The notes beneath the pieces are model-generated. The model ran no database searches. It was not told the origin of the DNA and saw nothing but the letters and a program-made list of their open reading frames with translations. A stretch of DNA of 64,000 nt from Zeus faber (lineage: Eukaryota; Chordata; Actinopteri; Zeiformes; Zeidae). Of this stretch, positions 11,513-22,674 are shown one piece after another; the stretch's first letter is position 1; each line of letters starts with the position of its first letter. The stretch covers positions 30,085,115 to 30,149,114 of the forward strand of contig OY482860.1 in the NCBI GenBank assembly GCA_960531495.1, given 5' to 3'. The translations under genes and the position numbers were made by a program.

Positions 11513-14500
11513 GTAAGTCAGTGCTGCTGGTAAACCCTCTGAGTTTGGATCAGATTCAGGCGTTAGAACCCGTCCAGCAGCCGCTTGGTTTGAGTGATTT
11601 TATTATTTTGACTTTTTTAGATTTGATTTCAACCATTCCAACAGCATTATGTAATGTCTACCTATCATATCCTTACATCATTATCCTTACATTCCATCAG
11701 TTTGGTTTAGGCAAATTAATGCTCCAACAAATGGCTCTTCTGCAACAGGTCCATGTGGAGTAACTTATTTCTACCTGTTTTTAGCAAAATGAACAAAATA
11801 TAAAATCACAATTATTTGTAAGACAATCATCAACTTAATGACATGATCACGAGCATCCATCTATCACAGGCACTCACACCATTGACCTCCCTTACAACAA
11901 GATATTTGTTGATTTTCTTTACTTTTTTTGCACACCGTTTACATCCAACATTTTCTTTTCCTTAAATTATTTTTCCTCTTCTTTTTCCATGTTCCCCTTT
12001 TGTGTGCGTGTGTGTGTGTGTGTGTTGTGGCGGCCTGGCTGTAGCTAAGCTCACAGCAGTGCTGGCTGTGAGCGGGAGCGGCCGGCAGCTCGCTAAACCG
12101 AGCTCTGAGTCCCGACTGCAGCGCTGCCTCAGGAGAGCGCGCAGCCTCCAGCAACGCATGCAGCTCAGACAACAGCAGCAGAGCTCTGAGTCAGGCAGGC
12201 AGGAAGTACAGTACAAGCAGGAGGAAAAGCCCCAGGAAGCCTCCAGGTAACCACCAGGCCTCCTACTTTTAGACTGGCTCTTGACCTTTGATCCCTGGCA
12301 AGGTGGAAAGCGTGTTAAAAAGTACATGGGACAACTACACACACACACAGGCAGACTCACACTCCTCATACAAACACACAGACCTTGTCGTCTGCCAGAC
12401 GCACCCAGTCGAGCAGCTTTCTCAAAAAAAACCACATACACATTGACTGACATGCACGTAGGGATGGGAATCAACAGGCTGGAGTCGAAACTCGTAGCTG
12501 TCAATTCGTCATTGTATTGTGATTTCTGATAAAATGCATCAAAGTTTGATAAAGACATTTATTGAAATTTTCTGTAATAAAAAAAACAACATAATAAATT
12601 GATGAAATATTAAGTTTCTCTACTTTTTCACGCTGGGCCGGTGAAAACAATCACTCTTCCAAAGAGATGTTTCTAAAAACAAAATTATTATTATTATTTA
12701 TTTCAATAAAATAAAAGTAAGTATTGATTCCAGGAGGCAAACACACCCAACATGGCACGAGGACAGAATTCCAGCTGACCTCCGTCCTCTCCTCCTCATT
12801 TAGTGAGAAGTCTATCCCGGTCCAAGTACTTCTGACAGATGGACAGGACAACCAATCGGCAGACAGCAAGGAGGGGCAAGAACCGCCTCCTCCCCGGTCC
12901 AGCCACGTCAAGCCCCTCCCACTCAGCACAAGCTCCCTTTCTGGCTCTTCCCCCGGCTCCCGGGCCCATACAGGTTCACCCTGGGAGGACAGAAGGGGTG
13001 GTAGAGGAGGCGGGGCTTCAGAGAAACCCCTCAACGGTGCGACCTGGAGCCACACCCCCACGTCTCCCCCGGAGCCAGACGTTACAGAACGTCCCCCAGG
13101 CCACGCCCCCCTGCCTTTCCTCGAGCCAGCTCCACCAATCAGAAGCCACGTTGCAGAGCCTCCCCCAGGCCGCGCCCCCTCCCCCCCCATCAATCCAAAC
13201 GGTAGCGACGAGCGGTTGGAGGAGCCGCTCAGCCAAGCCCCTCCCCCGGTTTCTAAGCCAGACTCCAGCCTCCGCTTGGGTCCGGACCGACCCGACGCCC
13301 CCACGCACCCACCCTCGTCCTCCACTGCCCCGCCCTCCGGCCACGCCCGCCAGCTGGCCGTCATGCCCGTGGAGCGCTGGGCGGAGAACGTCAACCGCTT
13401 CTACGGCTCCCAGCAGGCGGCGGTCGGTGGCGACGAGGAGCTTTCAGAGCTGGACTCCCTGTACCGGGCCAGCCTGCAGGCTCCCAGCATGCATCGGGGC
13501 GGCCGCAGGGTCGAGCCTCAGCCCGCCAGCAACAGACCAGGTACCAGTCGCTCCAGCTCCACATGATTGTGTGACCCTGTGACCCTTGACCTCCTTAGTT
13601 TAGGTTTATGTTTGTAGCACCAGAGGCACGCTCTCACAACATTTAATACATTTCTAGGGTCTCGCTGCAGATCTAATTCACTGCTGACATAATAATAATA
13701 ATAATAATAATAGTAATATTAACAATAATGATGATAATAATAATACCACTAATTCACTTCTCTTTCCAGCTCTGAATCCATTTGAAAATTGTAATATCAA
13801 TACTTTGTTTGGAAGTTATGCAACCGTTTTTCACTGAAATATATAAAATAAAACAAAAATAAACCAGAGTCACAAATGAATTAAAGTATTGAATTACAGC
13901 GTTGGACAGAATTAGTTTGCTGAGATATTTGAGTATAAGATGCACGTGGGCTGGTGAAACCGAAGCTTGATAAAATGTCAATATATCTAAATTGGATTGA
14001 ACGATGAGTCTTGTCACAACCTGCTCAACGCTCAGTTCAAAATGTGAGTTTTCGGATCATTATGTCATTATTTCTAAAAGTGTAGTCCGGTCAAATCTCC
14101 ATCTTTACCTCTTCACTCATGTGGAAGGCTCCGTCACCACGAGGAGGTTGACACGTTGGTGTTTGGTGTCGTTGGAACACCAGAACATCTCATCAGATCC
14201 TCGAACACGAAACCAAGACGTAAACACTGTCGAGGTTCTGAAAGGAACCGAGCGGCAAACCAGACGACAACTCCTTTCAGCGCCGGCTCAAGGCCGTCTA
14301 CCCCTTCACCGCACGCTGTCTAACCCTGTCTGTCTCCTAGATAACCCTGTCTGTCTCCTAGATCACCTGCGTTCCACTGCATCAGATAGGAGAGCCCCGC
14401 CCGCCGTCCCTATGCCTGGCAGGTCCAAGACTCCCACAGCCGAGATCGAGAGACACGCCTTCCGCGCCCCGCCCGCCCTCAAGGTCCGTCCCTAAAGGCC

Positions 14501-17500
14501 TGCATGGAGCTGGGGCGGGCGTGGCTCTAGTAGCAGAAAGTTAAACTTGTTAATAGTGTGATAGTAGCAGAAAATGATGACTCAACGTCCTCGTCACACC
14601 CGATGGAAACGTTCTGACGTTTTTAACACAGTTTAAAGTCGAAAACATGATGGTGGAGCGTCAATGATACACGTCAAGTATTCCTGCATGTCTGCTGCAT
14701 ATTTCTCCAAAATATACAAAGTATTAGGAAAGTAAACCAGGAGTTTCAACAAATGATCCACTGACCAGAGCATTTTAAATCTATCAAGTGTGATTCACAG
14801 AAGACCATTGATTTATTTCAATTACATTCCATTATTTGTATTTAAAAGTATAAAAGAATGAAAAACCAATAGGAGAAACTATAAGAAATAGTAAAACTTG
14901 AAATTGTTAAGTTCGTTCCGGCGTTTTCCCATGATCCTTTGCTCCCGCATGTCCCCTCAGACGGAGGGCGGCGAGAAAGCTTCCACCGACAACTACAGCG
15001 CGGACAACCTGCGGCGCCTGGCTCGCAGCCTGAGCGCCACCATCACAGGGTCGCGACCCCAAAACTTCAGCCCCTCACACAGCTTTGTAAGTGTTGTGTG
15101 TGCGCACACACACACGCACACACCCTATTGCTGTAAACTTCTCCTTGTTGCATTCATGCAGCAGCTGCTGCCACCTGGTGTTGAACTGAGGCCCCTGCAG
15201 CTCGGCCAATTTCAGATCGACTAGAGGTTTGGGCCCCGTGAGGCCCTGGCTGGCAGCTCACTGTGGCCCCCTCCTGGCTGGCTGCAGAACTGTTTGAACG
15301 GTGTCCATTTACAGTCCCTCCAGCAGTAAATTGTAGGAATGTTTAAAACATTTTTGAATCTAGTCCTACGACCAGTGATGGAAGCAAGATGTGTCATCAC
15401 CCTTTATGATAAAACATATGATTCAAGTCAAAGAAACAAGTGGAAATATTTTAGTCCTGGTCTTTTCTTATTTTCCAAACCTAAAGATACTTTTCTGCTT
15501 TGGCTCGTGTTGCAATTAAAGGTCTTGACAATAAATGTGTGATGTGCTGCTGGTGTCCGGGGCAGCGAGAGGAAGCCTTCTGGGCTTTTTGACTGCTTCA
15601 TGCTGCTGGTTCTGGATGACTGTTTTTGAGTCGTGGGCCTGTCTCCACCTCTGTCCCTCCTCCCCCCTGCTCCCCCCTCCTCCTTCTTGCCTCTTTCTGA
15701 TCCCCCTCCCCCTCAAGGATGCCCTGGTGTCCAGGCCCGCTGACCTCCACTCCTCCTCCTCCTCCTCCTCCTGCTGCTCCAGCCTCCGACGTCCCGGCGC
15801 CTCCTCCCTGCACCTCCCCTCCTCCCCCGCCATCACCCCCTCTCCACCTGCACAGCCTGCGGGGCCCTTCTCCCCGGGACACGCAGGTAACGCCGCTCCC
15901 GCCCCCTCGACTGCAGGACCCCGTGGCTCTGGAGCTCTTAGGTGCTGCACGTTCTACCCCAGCGCTGTGCGGCGCGCAGGAAGTCGGATGCTTTGGGGAC
16001 GGTAGCTCAGGCGGTAGAGCTGGTGGTCTAGTCATGTAAAGGTTGCTGGTTGGATCCCAGGCTCCTCCTGCTAGCATGCTGTAGTGTCCTTGAGCAAGAC
16101 ACTTAACCCCTAATTGCTCCTGATGGCTGCGTCCGTCGGTGTTTGAATAATTGTAAGTCGCTTTGGATAAAAGCGTCTGCTAAATGTAAAAATGTAATGC
16201 TTTGGCTGTAATTCCACTGATAGCAGCAGGAAGCAACGACGTCTAACCTCAGTCTCAAGTCTCCTTCCCTCACGTGGATATTATATGAATGATAAAGACC
16301 GACAGAACGAAAACCACACCATCACCAAATCCAACCGACCTCAGAGCTGCCACACCTGCATTTCCTGCCCGGGCTCAATGGTGGCCGCCATCTTAACTTC
16401 CATGAACATGGAAATTAGCTGTTCATCGGCATCTTAAAAAGCTATTTATAGTTATTTCTTAATCTACTGTATATTAGTGTTTATTTTACTTTGACATGAA
16501 GACTAATATATAAATAAGATATATATATACAGTGGGGCAAAAAAGTATTTAGTCAGCCACCAGTTGTGCAAGTTCTCCCACTTAAAAAGATGAGAGAGGC
16601 CTGTTATTTTCATCATAGCTACACTTCGATTATGAGAGACAAAATGGGGGGTAAAAAATCCAGGAAAACACATTGTAGGATCTTTAATGAATTGATTGGT
16701 AAATTCCTCGGTAAAACAAGTATTTGGTCACCTACAAACAAGCAAGATTTCTGGCTTTCACAGACCTGTAACTTTTTCTTTAAGAGGCTCCTCTGTCCTC
16801 CACTCGTTACCTGTATTAATGGCACCTGTTTGAACTCGTTATCAGTATAAAAGACACCTGTCCACAACCTCAAACAGTCACACTCCAAACTCCACTATGG
16901 CCAAGACCAAAGAGCTGTCAAAGGACACCAGAAACAAAACTGTAGACCTGCACCAGGCTGGGAAGACTGAATCTGCAATAGGTAAGCAGCTTGTTGTGAA
17001 GAAATCAACTGTGGGAGCAATTATTAGAAAATGGAAGACATACAAGACCACTGATGATCTCCCTCCATCTGGGGCTCCACGCAAGATCTCACCCTGTGGG
17101 GTCAAAATGATCACAAGAACGGTGAGCAAACATCCCAGAACCACACGGGGGAACCTAGTGAATGACCTGCAGAGAGCTGGGACCAAAGTAACAAAGGCTA
17201 CCATCAGTAACACACTACGCCGCCAGGGACTCAAATCCTGCAGTGCCAGACGTGTCCCCCTGCTTAAGCCAGTACATGTCCAGGCCCGTCTGAAGTTTGC
17301 TAGAGAGCATTTGGATGATCCAGAAGAGGATTGGGAGAATGTCATATGGTCAGATGAAACCAAAATAGAACTTTTTGGTAAAAACTCAACTTGTCGTGTT
17401 TGGAGGAGAAAGAAAGCTGAGTTGCATCCAAAGAACACCATACCTACTGTGAAGCATGGGGGTGGAAACATCATGCTTTGGGGCTGTTTTTCTGCAAAGG

Positions 17501-19128
17501 GACCAGGACGACTGATCCGTGTAAAGGAAAGAATGAATGGGGCCATGTATCGTGAGATTTTGAGTGAAAACCTCCTTCCATCAGCAAGGGCATTGAAGAT
17601 GAAACGTGGCTGGGTCTTTCAGCATGACAATGATCCCAAACACACCGCCAGGGCAACGAAGGAGTGGCTTCGTAAGAAGCATTTCAAGGTCCTGGAGTGG
17701 CCTAGCCAGTCTCCAGATCTCAACCCCATAGAAAAACTTTGGAGGGAGTTGAAAGTCCGTGTTGCCCAGCGACAGCCCCAAAACATCACTGCTCTAGAGG
17801 AGATCTGCATGGAGGAATGGGCCAAAATACCAGCAACAGTGTGTGAAAACCTTGTGAAGACTTACAGAAAACGTTTGACCTCTGTCATTGCAAACAAAGG
17901 GTATATAACAAAGTATTGAGATGAACTTTTGTTATTGACCAAATACTTATTTTCCACCATCATTTGCAAATAAATTCTTTAAAAATAAGACAATGTGATT
18001 TTCTGGATTCTTTTTTTCTCATTTTGTCTCTCATAGTTGAGGTGAACCTATGATGAAAACAGGCCTCTCTCATCTTTTTAAGTGGGAGAACTTGCAGAAT
18101 TGGTGGCTGACTAAATACTTTTTTGCCCCACTGTATATATAAGAAAATATAACACAAGGGAAAAACTCAATCGAAAGGTTTTCCCTTCAACGTTCACGTC
18201 AACACTTTTGGTGCCGAACCCACCAAACAGGAAGCTCCTCCATTTTGTTTCTTCTCCCTCACAACTGAGCTGCAGTCCACGGCCACATTTTGAAGCAGAA
18301 CATTGTGCACGAGGTGAACGTGACGTGGAAGCAGATCTGCAGTCAGGCAGTCTGGAGCTCCACCACATGGAGCAGCTCCACCACATGGAGCAGCTCCACC
18401 ACATGGAGCAGCTCCACCACATGGAGCAGCTCCACCACACTGCTCTTCTTGCTCTGCTTTGCTTGTGTTCCTAACAGTTTTCTCTCCCTCTCCACCTCCT
18501 CCTCTCCCCACCTCCTCCCCCTCCTCTCTCTACCTCCTCCTCCTCCTCCCTCCACCTCCTCTCCTTGTCTCCTCCTCTCCACCTCCTCCCTGGTTGCTCC
18601 TCAGGACATGGAGCAGACCTCCAGCGGCAGGTTGTGCTGGTGTGTGATCGGGGTTCGTCTCGGAGCCGCCACGACGTAGCGCCGGGCTACGCCACTCTCC
18701 CCCGCGCCCCTCCGCTCTCGTCCCGCTCCTCCTCCACCCTCCCCTGCTCGGTGGGAGCCCCCCTGGAGCGCCGCTACGTCACTCTCTCCCATCCCCTCCG
18801 TTCTGTCCCCGAGCGCCCGCTGACCAACGGTCAGCACTGCCGGTTGTTGTCCAGTAGGATGGGGGGAGCCCCGCCCACTGGCCCCGCCCACCCGGTGCCC
18901 GCCCAGCCCCTGCGCCTTGACGTGCCCCCCGACGGCGACTGGCGCCGCCCCCCCGGTTACAGGACTTTACCGCATCCCCGGCCCCCCCCACGGGGGCCCA
19001 CCCAGCGGGGGCCCCCCCTGCTGGCCCCCCAGCTCTGCTTGCTGTGTAAGCAGCTTCCTGCCGAGCCCCCGCGGCCCTGCTGCCCCCCCTGCTCCGCCTA
19101 CATGACACGCTTCCGGTCCAACAGCTGA
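11396..19128 (+). CDS. usp54: USP53/USP54-family gene, seven C-terminal coding exons
   Basis: Seven exons join without a phase conflict (11396-11512, 12045-12246, 12804-13540, 14362-14483, 14961-15086, 15718-15886, 18605-19128), giving about 665 codons and a TGA stop. The first two encode a helical motif ([15 protein letters not shown], then [16 protein letters not shown]) that resembles the region after the protease domain in USP53/USP54. The rest is long, proline/serine-rich and probably disordered. It includes [24 protein letters not shown] and LRRLARSL, and ends in a cysteine-rich tail ([13 protein letters not shown]). The family acts on ubiquitin chains, but its catalytic domain is upstream and not in the window. 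Assignment rests on recalled motifs; USP54 is favoured over USP53 because of the long tail. Confidence 0.62.
12045..12246 (+). CDS. USP53/54-like exon 2 of 7 in window
   Basis: Acceptor GGCTGTAG and donor GTAACC. It enters in phase 1, completing a serine codon, and leaves in phase 2. It encodes [28 protein letters not shown] and a glutamine-rich run. The basic, helical LRRARSLQ segment is the best family marker here. Confidence 0.75.
12804..13540 (+). CDS. USP53/54-like exon 3 of 7 in window (large proline-rich exon)
   Basis: The start at 12804 uses the acceptor CCTCCTCATTTAG after a pyrimidine tract. It is the only nearby AG that keeps the incoming phase open; the AG at 12732-12733 would lead to a stop. 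The donor is CCAG|GTACC. The exon encodes about 245 residues, rich in proline and serine, then a better-ordered patch [15 protein letters not shown] and [18 protein letters not shown]. The 13000-13400 part is very GC-rich, with several PPPG/APSP-like short repeats. Confidence 0.75.
13690..13745. repeat. AAT-type microsatellite in intron
   Basis: Imperfect run of ATA/AAT triplets interrupted by AGTAATATTAAC and GATGAT, in the intron after the large proline-rich exon. Confidence 0.9.
14320..14361 (+). promoter_or_regulatory. Tandemly duplicated 3' splice site
   Basis: The acceptor with its pyrimidine tract, TAACCCTGTCTGTCTCCTAG, is present twice in a row with a 21-bp period (AG at 14339-14340 and 14360-14361). 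Because 21 is a multiple of three, use of the upstream AG would add seven codons in frame (beginning DNPVCLL) without a stop. Confidence 0.7.
14362..14483 (+). CDS. USP53/54-like exon 4 of 7 in window
   Basis: Acceptor GTCTCCTAG and donor AAG|GTCCGT; enters in phase 1 and leaves in phase 0. It encodes [14 protein letters not shown] and [18 protein letters not shown]. The [10 protein letters not shown] segment is a basic, phosphorylatable-looking stretch and one of the conserved-looking patches of the tail. Confidence 0.72.
14961..15086 (+). CDS. USP53/54-like exon 5 of 7 in window
   Basis: Acceptor TCCCCTCAG and donor TTT|GTAAGT; 42 codons, phase 0 at both ends. It encodes [20 protein letters not shown] followed by [19 protein letters not shown]. 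The [10 protein letters not shown] segment looks conserved; the rest is polar. Confidence 0.75.
15718..15886 (+). CDS. USP53/54-like exon 6 of 7 in window
   Basis: Pyrimidine tract and acceptor CCCCTCAAG; donor GCAG|GTAACG; phase 0 in, phase 1 out. It encodes [18 protein letters not shown], then a proline-rich run ending in FSPGHAG. The serine run comes from a TCC triplet repeat. Confidence 0.68.
15997..16196 (+). mobile_element. tRNA-derived SINE with LINE-type tail
   Basis: The element starts with a tRNA-like head: an A-box-like GTAGCTCAGGCGGTAGAG and a B-box-like GGTTGGATCCC. It ends with GTAAGTCGCTTTGG and AGCGTCTGCTAAATG. It is flanked by the direct repeat ATGCTTTGG (15988-15996 and 16197-16205), a 9-bp target-site duplication, so the insertion is complete and fairly young. 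It lies in the last intron of the USP53/54-like gene, sense to it. The same family is seen at 46356. Confidence 0.9.
16530..18133 (+). mobile_element. Complete Tc1/mariner-type transposon
   Basis: A 1604-bp element starts CAGTGGGGCAAAAAAG and ends with its reverse complement, flanked by TA on both sides (16528-16529 and 18134-18135). The inverted repeats are about 200 bp, well matched over the outer 80 bp, with an inner conserved block AGAGACAAAATG. This long type with internal repeats is typical of fish Tc1 families. It encodes an uninterrupted transposase. It sits in the last intron of the USP53/54-like gene in the same orientation. Confidence 0.95.
16897..17919 (+). CDS. Tc1-family transposase, apparently intact
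   Basis: The 340-residue frame is full length for the family. The N-terminal part has two helix-turn-helix-like DNA-binding regions (about residues 15-50 and 75-110). Between them is a basic GAPRK at 59-63, at the place of the usual GRPR. The catalytic DD34E triad can be read as D153 ([12 protein letters not shown]), D244 (QHDNDP) and E279 ([11 protein letters not shown]), with 34 residues between the last two. The glycine-rich box is at about 187-204. No stop or frameshift is seen. The protein would cut and paste the element at TA sites in the nucleus. Activity cannot be judged from sequence alone. Confidence 0.95.
   Translation: MAKTKELSKDTRNKTVDLHQAGKTESAIGKQLVVKKSTVGAIIRKWKTYKTTDDLPPSGAPRKISPCGVKMITRTVSKHPRTTRGNLVNDLQRAGTKVTKATISNTLRRQGLKSCSARRVPLLKPVHVQARLKFAREHLDDPEEDWENVIWSDETKIELFGKNSTCRVWRRKKAELHPKNTIPTVKHGGGNIMLWGCFSAKGPGRLIRVKERMNGAMYREILSENLLPSARALKMKRGWVFQHDNDPKHTARATKEWLRKKHFKVLEWPSQSPDLNPIEKLWRELKVRVAQRQPQNITALEEICMEEWAKIPATVCENLVKTYRKRLTSVIANKGYITKY
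18358..18439. repeat. 18-bp tandem repeat in intron
   Basis: The unit CTCCACCACATGGAGCAG occurs four times exactly, followed by a partial fifth. Each unit contains an inverted CTCCA/TGGAG pair. It lies about 165 bp upstream of the last coding exon of the USP53/54-like gene and is followed by a long CTCC-rich pyrimidine tract (18480-18600). Confidence 0.9.
18605..19128 (+). CDS. USP53/54-like last coding exon
   Basis: Acceptor TGCTCCTCAG after a long pyrimidine tract; phase 1 in, TGA stop at 19126-19128. The 174 codons encode [36 protein letters not shown] and a cysteine-rich end with CLLCK and [12 protein letters not shown]. The paired CxxC motifs suggest a small zinc-binding tail. Tyr-X-Thr-Leu-Pro repeats (YATLPR, YVTL, YRTLP) stand out. 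The exon is strongly GC-rich. Confidence 0.72.
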
Positions 19129-20145
19129 TCCACCGACCGGGCCGGGAGCCACGCTTTCCCCTCCCTCCTCTCACAGGTCAGTGGCTGTGGCGGCCATCTT
19201 GGTTTTCTTTTGAAATTAGACTTTTCCTCAAGTTTCATTTTCCAGCGTTGAACAGTTTGAACTTTGAGCGACGCTCCAAACCAGTCTGTACGCTCCAAAC
19301 CAGTCTGCCCACTGCTAAACCAGTCTGCTGATGTGGTTGCTGAGCTGCTTGTGATGTGGTAGGGAGCAGCGACTCCATCACCTCTACTTCTTGTTTTGTT
19401 TTTTTGTTGAGTTGTGCATCGATGATGAACGTGGTGGCCTGGTGTTCGTGTGCTGTCGCCCTGACAACGCTGCACAGCCTCTGATATGGGACACGGGGCT
19501 TATGAGGCTCTAACTTAGTGTCAGTGATCTGTAGAATAATACTTGTTGAGTGGCTGACGTTTAGCAACAGACTCCAGTGTGAAGTGAAGGTTGTGACGTG
19601 TTCCACCTGCTCCTGCTGCGGTCGCACGGTGCAATTCACAAGTAGAAAAGATCGATTCTTATTTTGCTTGTTGCCACTTGCTGTTCAGCGAGTGGACATT
19701 ACTCCCATTATTTGTGGAGAAGTTGGATGTTATACTTCAAATGTTTGTCTTTATGAAAAGTTTAAGGATTGATTTGTGGCTTTTACTGTCACGGGGCTTG
19801 TTCAAGCTTTCAGCAGCTGCTCCAACACTTCAACACTCTGAAGGGAAGGGAGTACGTAGCCAAGCCGCAAATACTAAAGTATTCCTGTTAATATGGTTCC
19901 ACAAACACTATTTTAGTAACTAGTTGAAACAAGTGCCATAAGCGGCTTCTTCCTTTTTTTAAGGGTCGATAGTTCAAAATAGAACATTATTTTTTCATTC
20001 TAGTGGATTCTGCACATCTTCAACTGAAGGAAACATGTGACAAAGGCTTCAGTTCTTGGCTCTGTCAGAAATTATTCATTTTATTTTGGGGTATTCCTAT
20101 GCTTATTTTTGTAACTGAGATATATGAAGATAAAGTTTTAATAAA
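19129..20145 (+). other. Probable 3' UTR of the USP53/54-like gene
   Basis: AT-richer sequence with no further exon follows the stop codon. The first good polyadenylation signal, AATAAA, is at 20140-20145 (TTTTAATAAAGATCTG). That would give a 3' UTR of about 1 kb. Within it, ACCAGTCTG with CGCTCCAAACC is repeated three times near 19270-19330. Confidence 0.45.
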
Positions 20146-21645
20146 GATCTGAGTGTAAGACAGCGGCTTCCACTCCTCGTGCAAGGAGACGTCTTGTGTC
20201 TTTCTAATCTCCTCCTCCACCTTTTACTGTTTTCATATTTGTATTTAATTGCTCAAATATCTTCACACCTACAGGTCTCCAGAGCATTAACCATCCATGA
20301 CGCCCAGTTCCAAAATGTAGGCGTCACTAGACACTCGCTGAATGATGCCACGTGCTTTGCTAAAAAGCGCTTTGACTTTATCAGGTGATAATGTGCTATA
20401 AATGTTATGTGATAACCAGGTGGTGACTCCACTGGAGACAAAAAGCAAAACGTGCTTAATATTCTGTATATTTCCACCTTTTTCTTTTGTCTCCTTTTAA
20501 ATCATCCGGAGCTGTTGTTTATTCCATATACAGTGTGTTAATGCTTTTACGTACATAAAATACAAAATGTAAGTAATGTTGAGCCTTCCAAGCTGCACAG
20601 ATACCACCGTGCACCTGCACAGCTCCTCCTCAAGGTTTCTTTACCCATTCAATTGACCTGGTCCCAGTTGAAACTAGATAGATGTGCCGGTCGCTGCTTT
20701 CCGAAGGCGTCTGGAAGGAATTGCAACATCTCTGGCAGTCGGACCGCTGTCCAAGCGCTCCAGGTTGTCCGGTGTTCACCGGTCAGCGGTCAATTCAGGA
20801 GTGACCGCTGCAGAGGAGCTCCGTAAACACCTGTTTCCGTCTGTGGACTCGGCCAAAGCAATACCCTACAAGGACGCGGTGCTTGAATCGTTGACATCGA
20901 TGTGGAGCGACAAAATGACAGAGAAGGAAATGGAGGTAGAATCTGTGTGTTTGGAAGGAACAGGAAGGAAGGTTTCTTTTGGGTGAGATGATGGAAGACG
21001 AAGGAAGGAGCTGCGTGTTACTGGCCAACCAAGCTTCAGACCCGGGAGACAACAAAAAGCTGAAGTTTACCCTCATATCTCCAGGCAGTTCATCCAACAG
21101 CGTAGGAGCTTAGAGAAGCCGAAGCCGCATCGCTGCCGGGCCCCTGAGAAGACGAGAAGCACAGCGACTGTTTGAGCCACATAGCACTGTACTACTACTA
21201 CTACTACTACTACTACAACAGTACTATTACTACTACTACAAACAGCAATGTGTTTGCTGTGGTCATTGACATGAGGCAGGCTTCCACATCATCTTCCATC
21301 TGTTTTTACTCCTCATACAGGTTTCTGCCTCATCTGCTTGTATAAGTTGTCATTGTTTTTAACATTTTGTTGTTGTCGACCTTCTCACGATCTGCGCGGT
21401 GCTTTGAGGTCTGAGAAAAGGGCTTTATAAATAAGATGCATTATTATTATTATCATTATTATTATTACAATTACATTTTGTTTTTACTTTATGTAATCTT
21501 TGTTCAGATCAGAAGCTCAATTCCCTGTTTCATGTTGTACTGCATTTGAAAGTTATCAAACTTTAGTACTAGTTATGTACTGAGGCTATAACATTAATCC
21601 AAGTTAAAAGCCAAATTAAAAACATAGGTCTTTCATTTCCTTTTA
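20146..21645. other. Intergenic stretch, no gene recognised
   Basis: An open frame at 20684-20986 (100 codons, with SKRSRLSGVHRS and LESLTSMWSDKM) has no recognised domain and is not supported as a gene. A TAC triplet microsatellite lies at about 21187-21232. The segment 21400-21475 (AAGGGCTTTATAAATAAGATG then ATT triplets) looks like the 3' end of a LINE-type repeat. Confidence 0.5.
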
Positions 21646-21649
21646 AAAA

Positions 21650-22430
21650 ATACAGAGACGGCGAGTTCCACAGTTCAGGGGCCTAAAAGGAGAAGATCCT
21701 CTCACCGCTCCTTTTATAGGACACATGAGGAACATTTAAAAGAAAAGCAGCGGAGGACCTCGATGATCCATCTGGAACATGAAATGAAAGAAAGTCTCTG
21801 ATGTAGGGAGGAGCAAGGTCACAAGGTCAAAAGATGCAGGTAGCCAGTGGAGTGTCCTGAGCAGTGCGGTGGTGGGATCCATTTTCTTTGTTTTGATGAA
21901 GACTCGGGCCGCAGCTTTCTTATACACTTTTAAATTGATCCAGTAAAAATGGAATAACAGTTGTCTAAACGGCTAGGAATAAAAGCGTAAGTGAGTATTT
22001 CACCATCTTTCTGAGTTCTACAAAGCTCTGACTTTGGCGATATTCCTCGAATGGAAAAAGGATGTTTTAATGACCTTGTGAAAATGAGAATTTCAATTTT
22101 AATCAGTCTAAAATCACTCGCAAGTTTGTGATATTTTAAGTAGACAGATGAGTTCATTTTAATCTGAGACCACCAAGCATCCTCCTATGAGAAGAATCTC
22201 AGTTTTTTCCTCATTTAGCTTTAAAAAGGTTTTTCCCATCCATACATTGATGTCAGTGAGACACGCAATGAGAGCCTGCAGTGCATTGGGGTCATTTGGC
22301 GAGACAAGAGATGTACAGTTGTGTATCATTGGCATTAAAATGGTAATTGACATGGCGATGGTTAATATTTCTAAGTGGAAGCATATGTAATGAAACAACG
22401 ATGGGCGGGGCCGGATGAAGCATGGCCCCT
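21650..22430 (-). mobile_element. Decayed L2/Rex1-group LINE fragment (reverse transcriptase C-terminal part)
   Basis: Read on the minus strand, three pieces in order match the end of a Jockey-superfamily reverse transcriptase. They are PNDPNALQALIACLTDIN with LKLNEEKTEILLIG (22430-22160), then LTYAFIPSRLDNC (about 21990), then KAAARVFIKTKK with LLRTLHWLPAS (about 21900-21830). The catalytic ADD box is degraded to an ND-like form upstream. Frames change between pieces, so this is an old, dead copy. The 3' UTR-like region reaches about 21650. Confidence 0.65.
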
Positions 22431-22674
22431 CCCCAAACACTATGACCATCAGTGGTTCTCGCTCAATTGCGAGTTGCTACAGCCGACCCTGGTTTACTAT
22501 CTTGCTATGGCCCCTTGGTCCCACAAATGCATCTTCCCTGGATGTCAGAATGTACTACATAACAGCTCAGAGTCCTTGTTTACATCAGCTCCGTCAGCTG
22601 CTCTGTGCGGGGGGCTGAGTGGAGCTGGAGAAGCCACCACCCTCCCCGCAAAAATTATCCCATTTTATCACGAT

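Noticed and set aside
12651-13394. Minus-strand open frame opposite the large proline-rich exon
   Set aside because: It is the antisense shadow of a GC-rich exon with good splice sites and phase on the plus strand.
16000-16035. Functional tRNA gene
   Set aside because: The A- and B-box-like sequences belong to the SINE head; the tRNA fold is degraded and the SINE body follows, with a target-site duplication around the whole.
20684-20986. 100-codon open frame in the intergenic stretch
   Set aside because: Protein-like composition but no recognised family, no supporting splice sites, and no neighbour of the same family. Not enough to call a gene.
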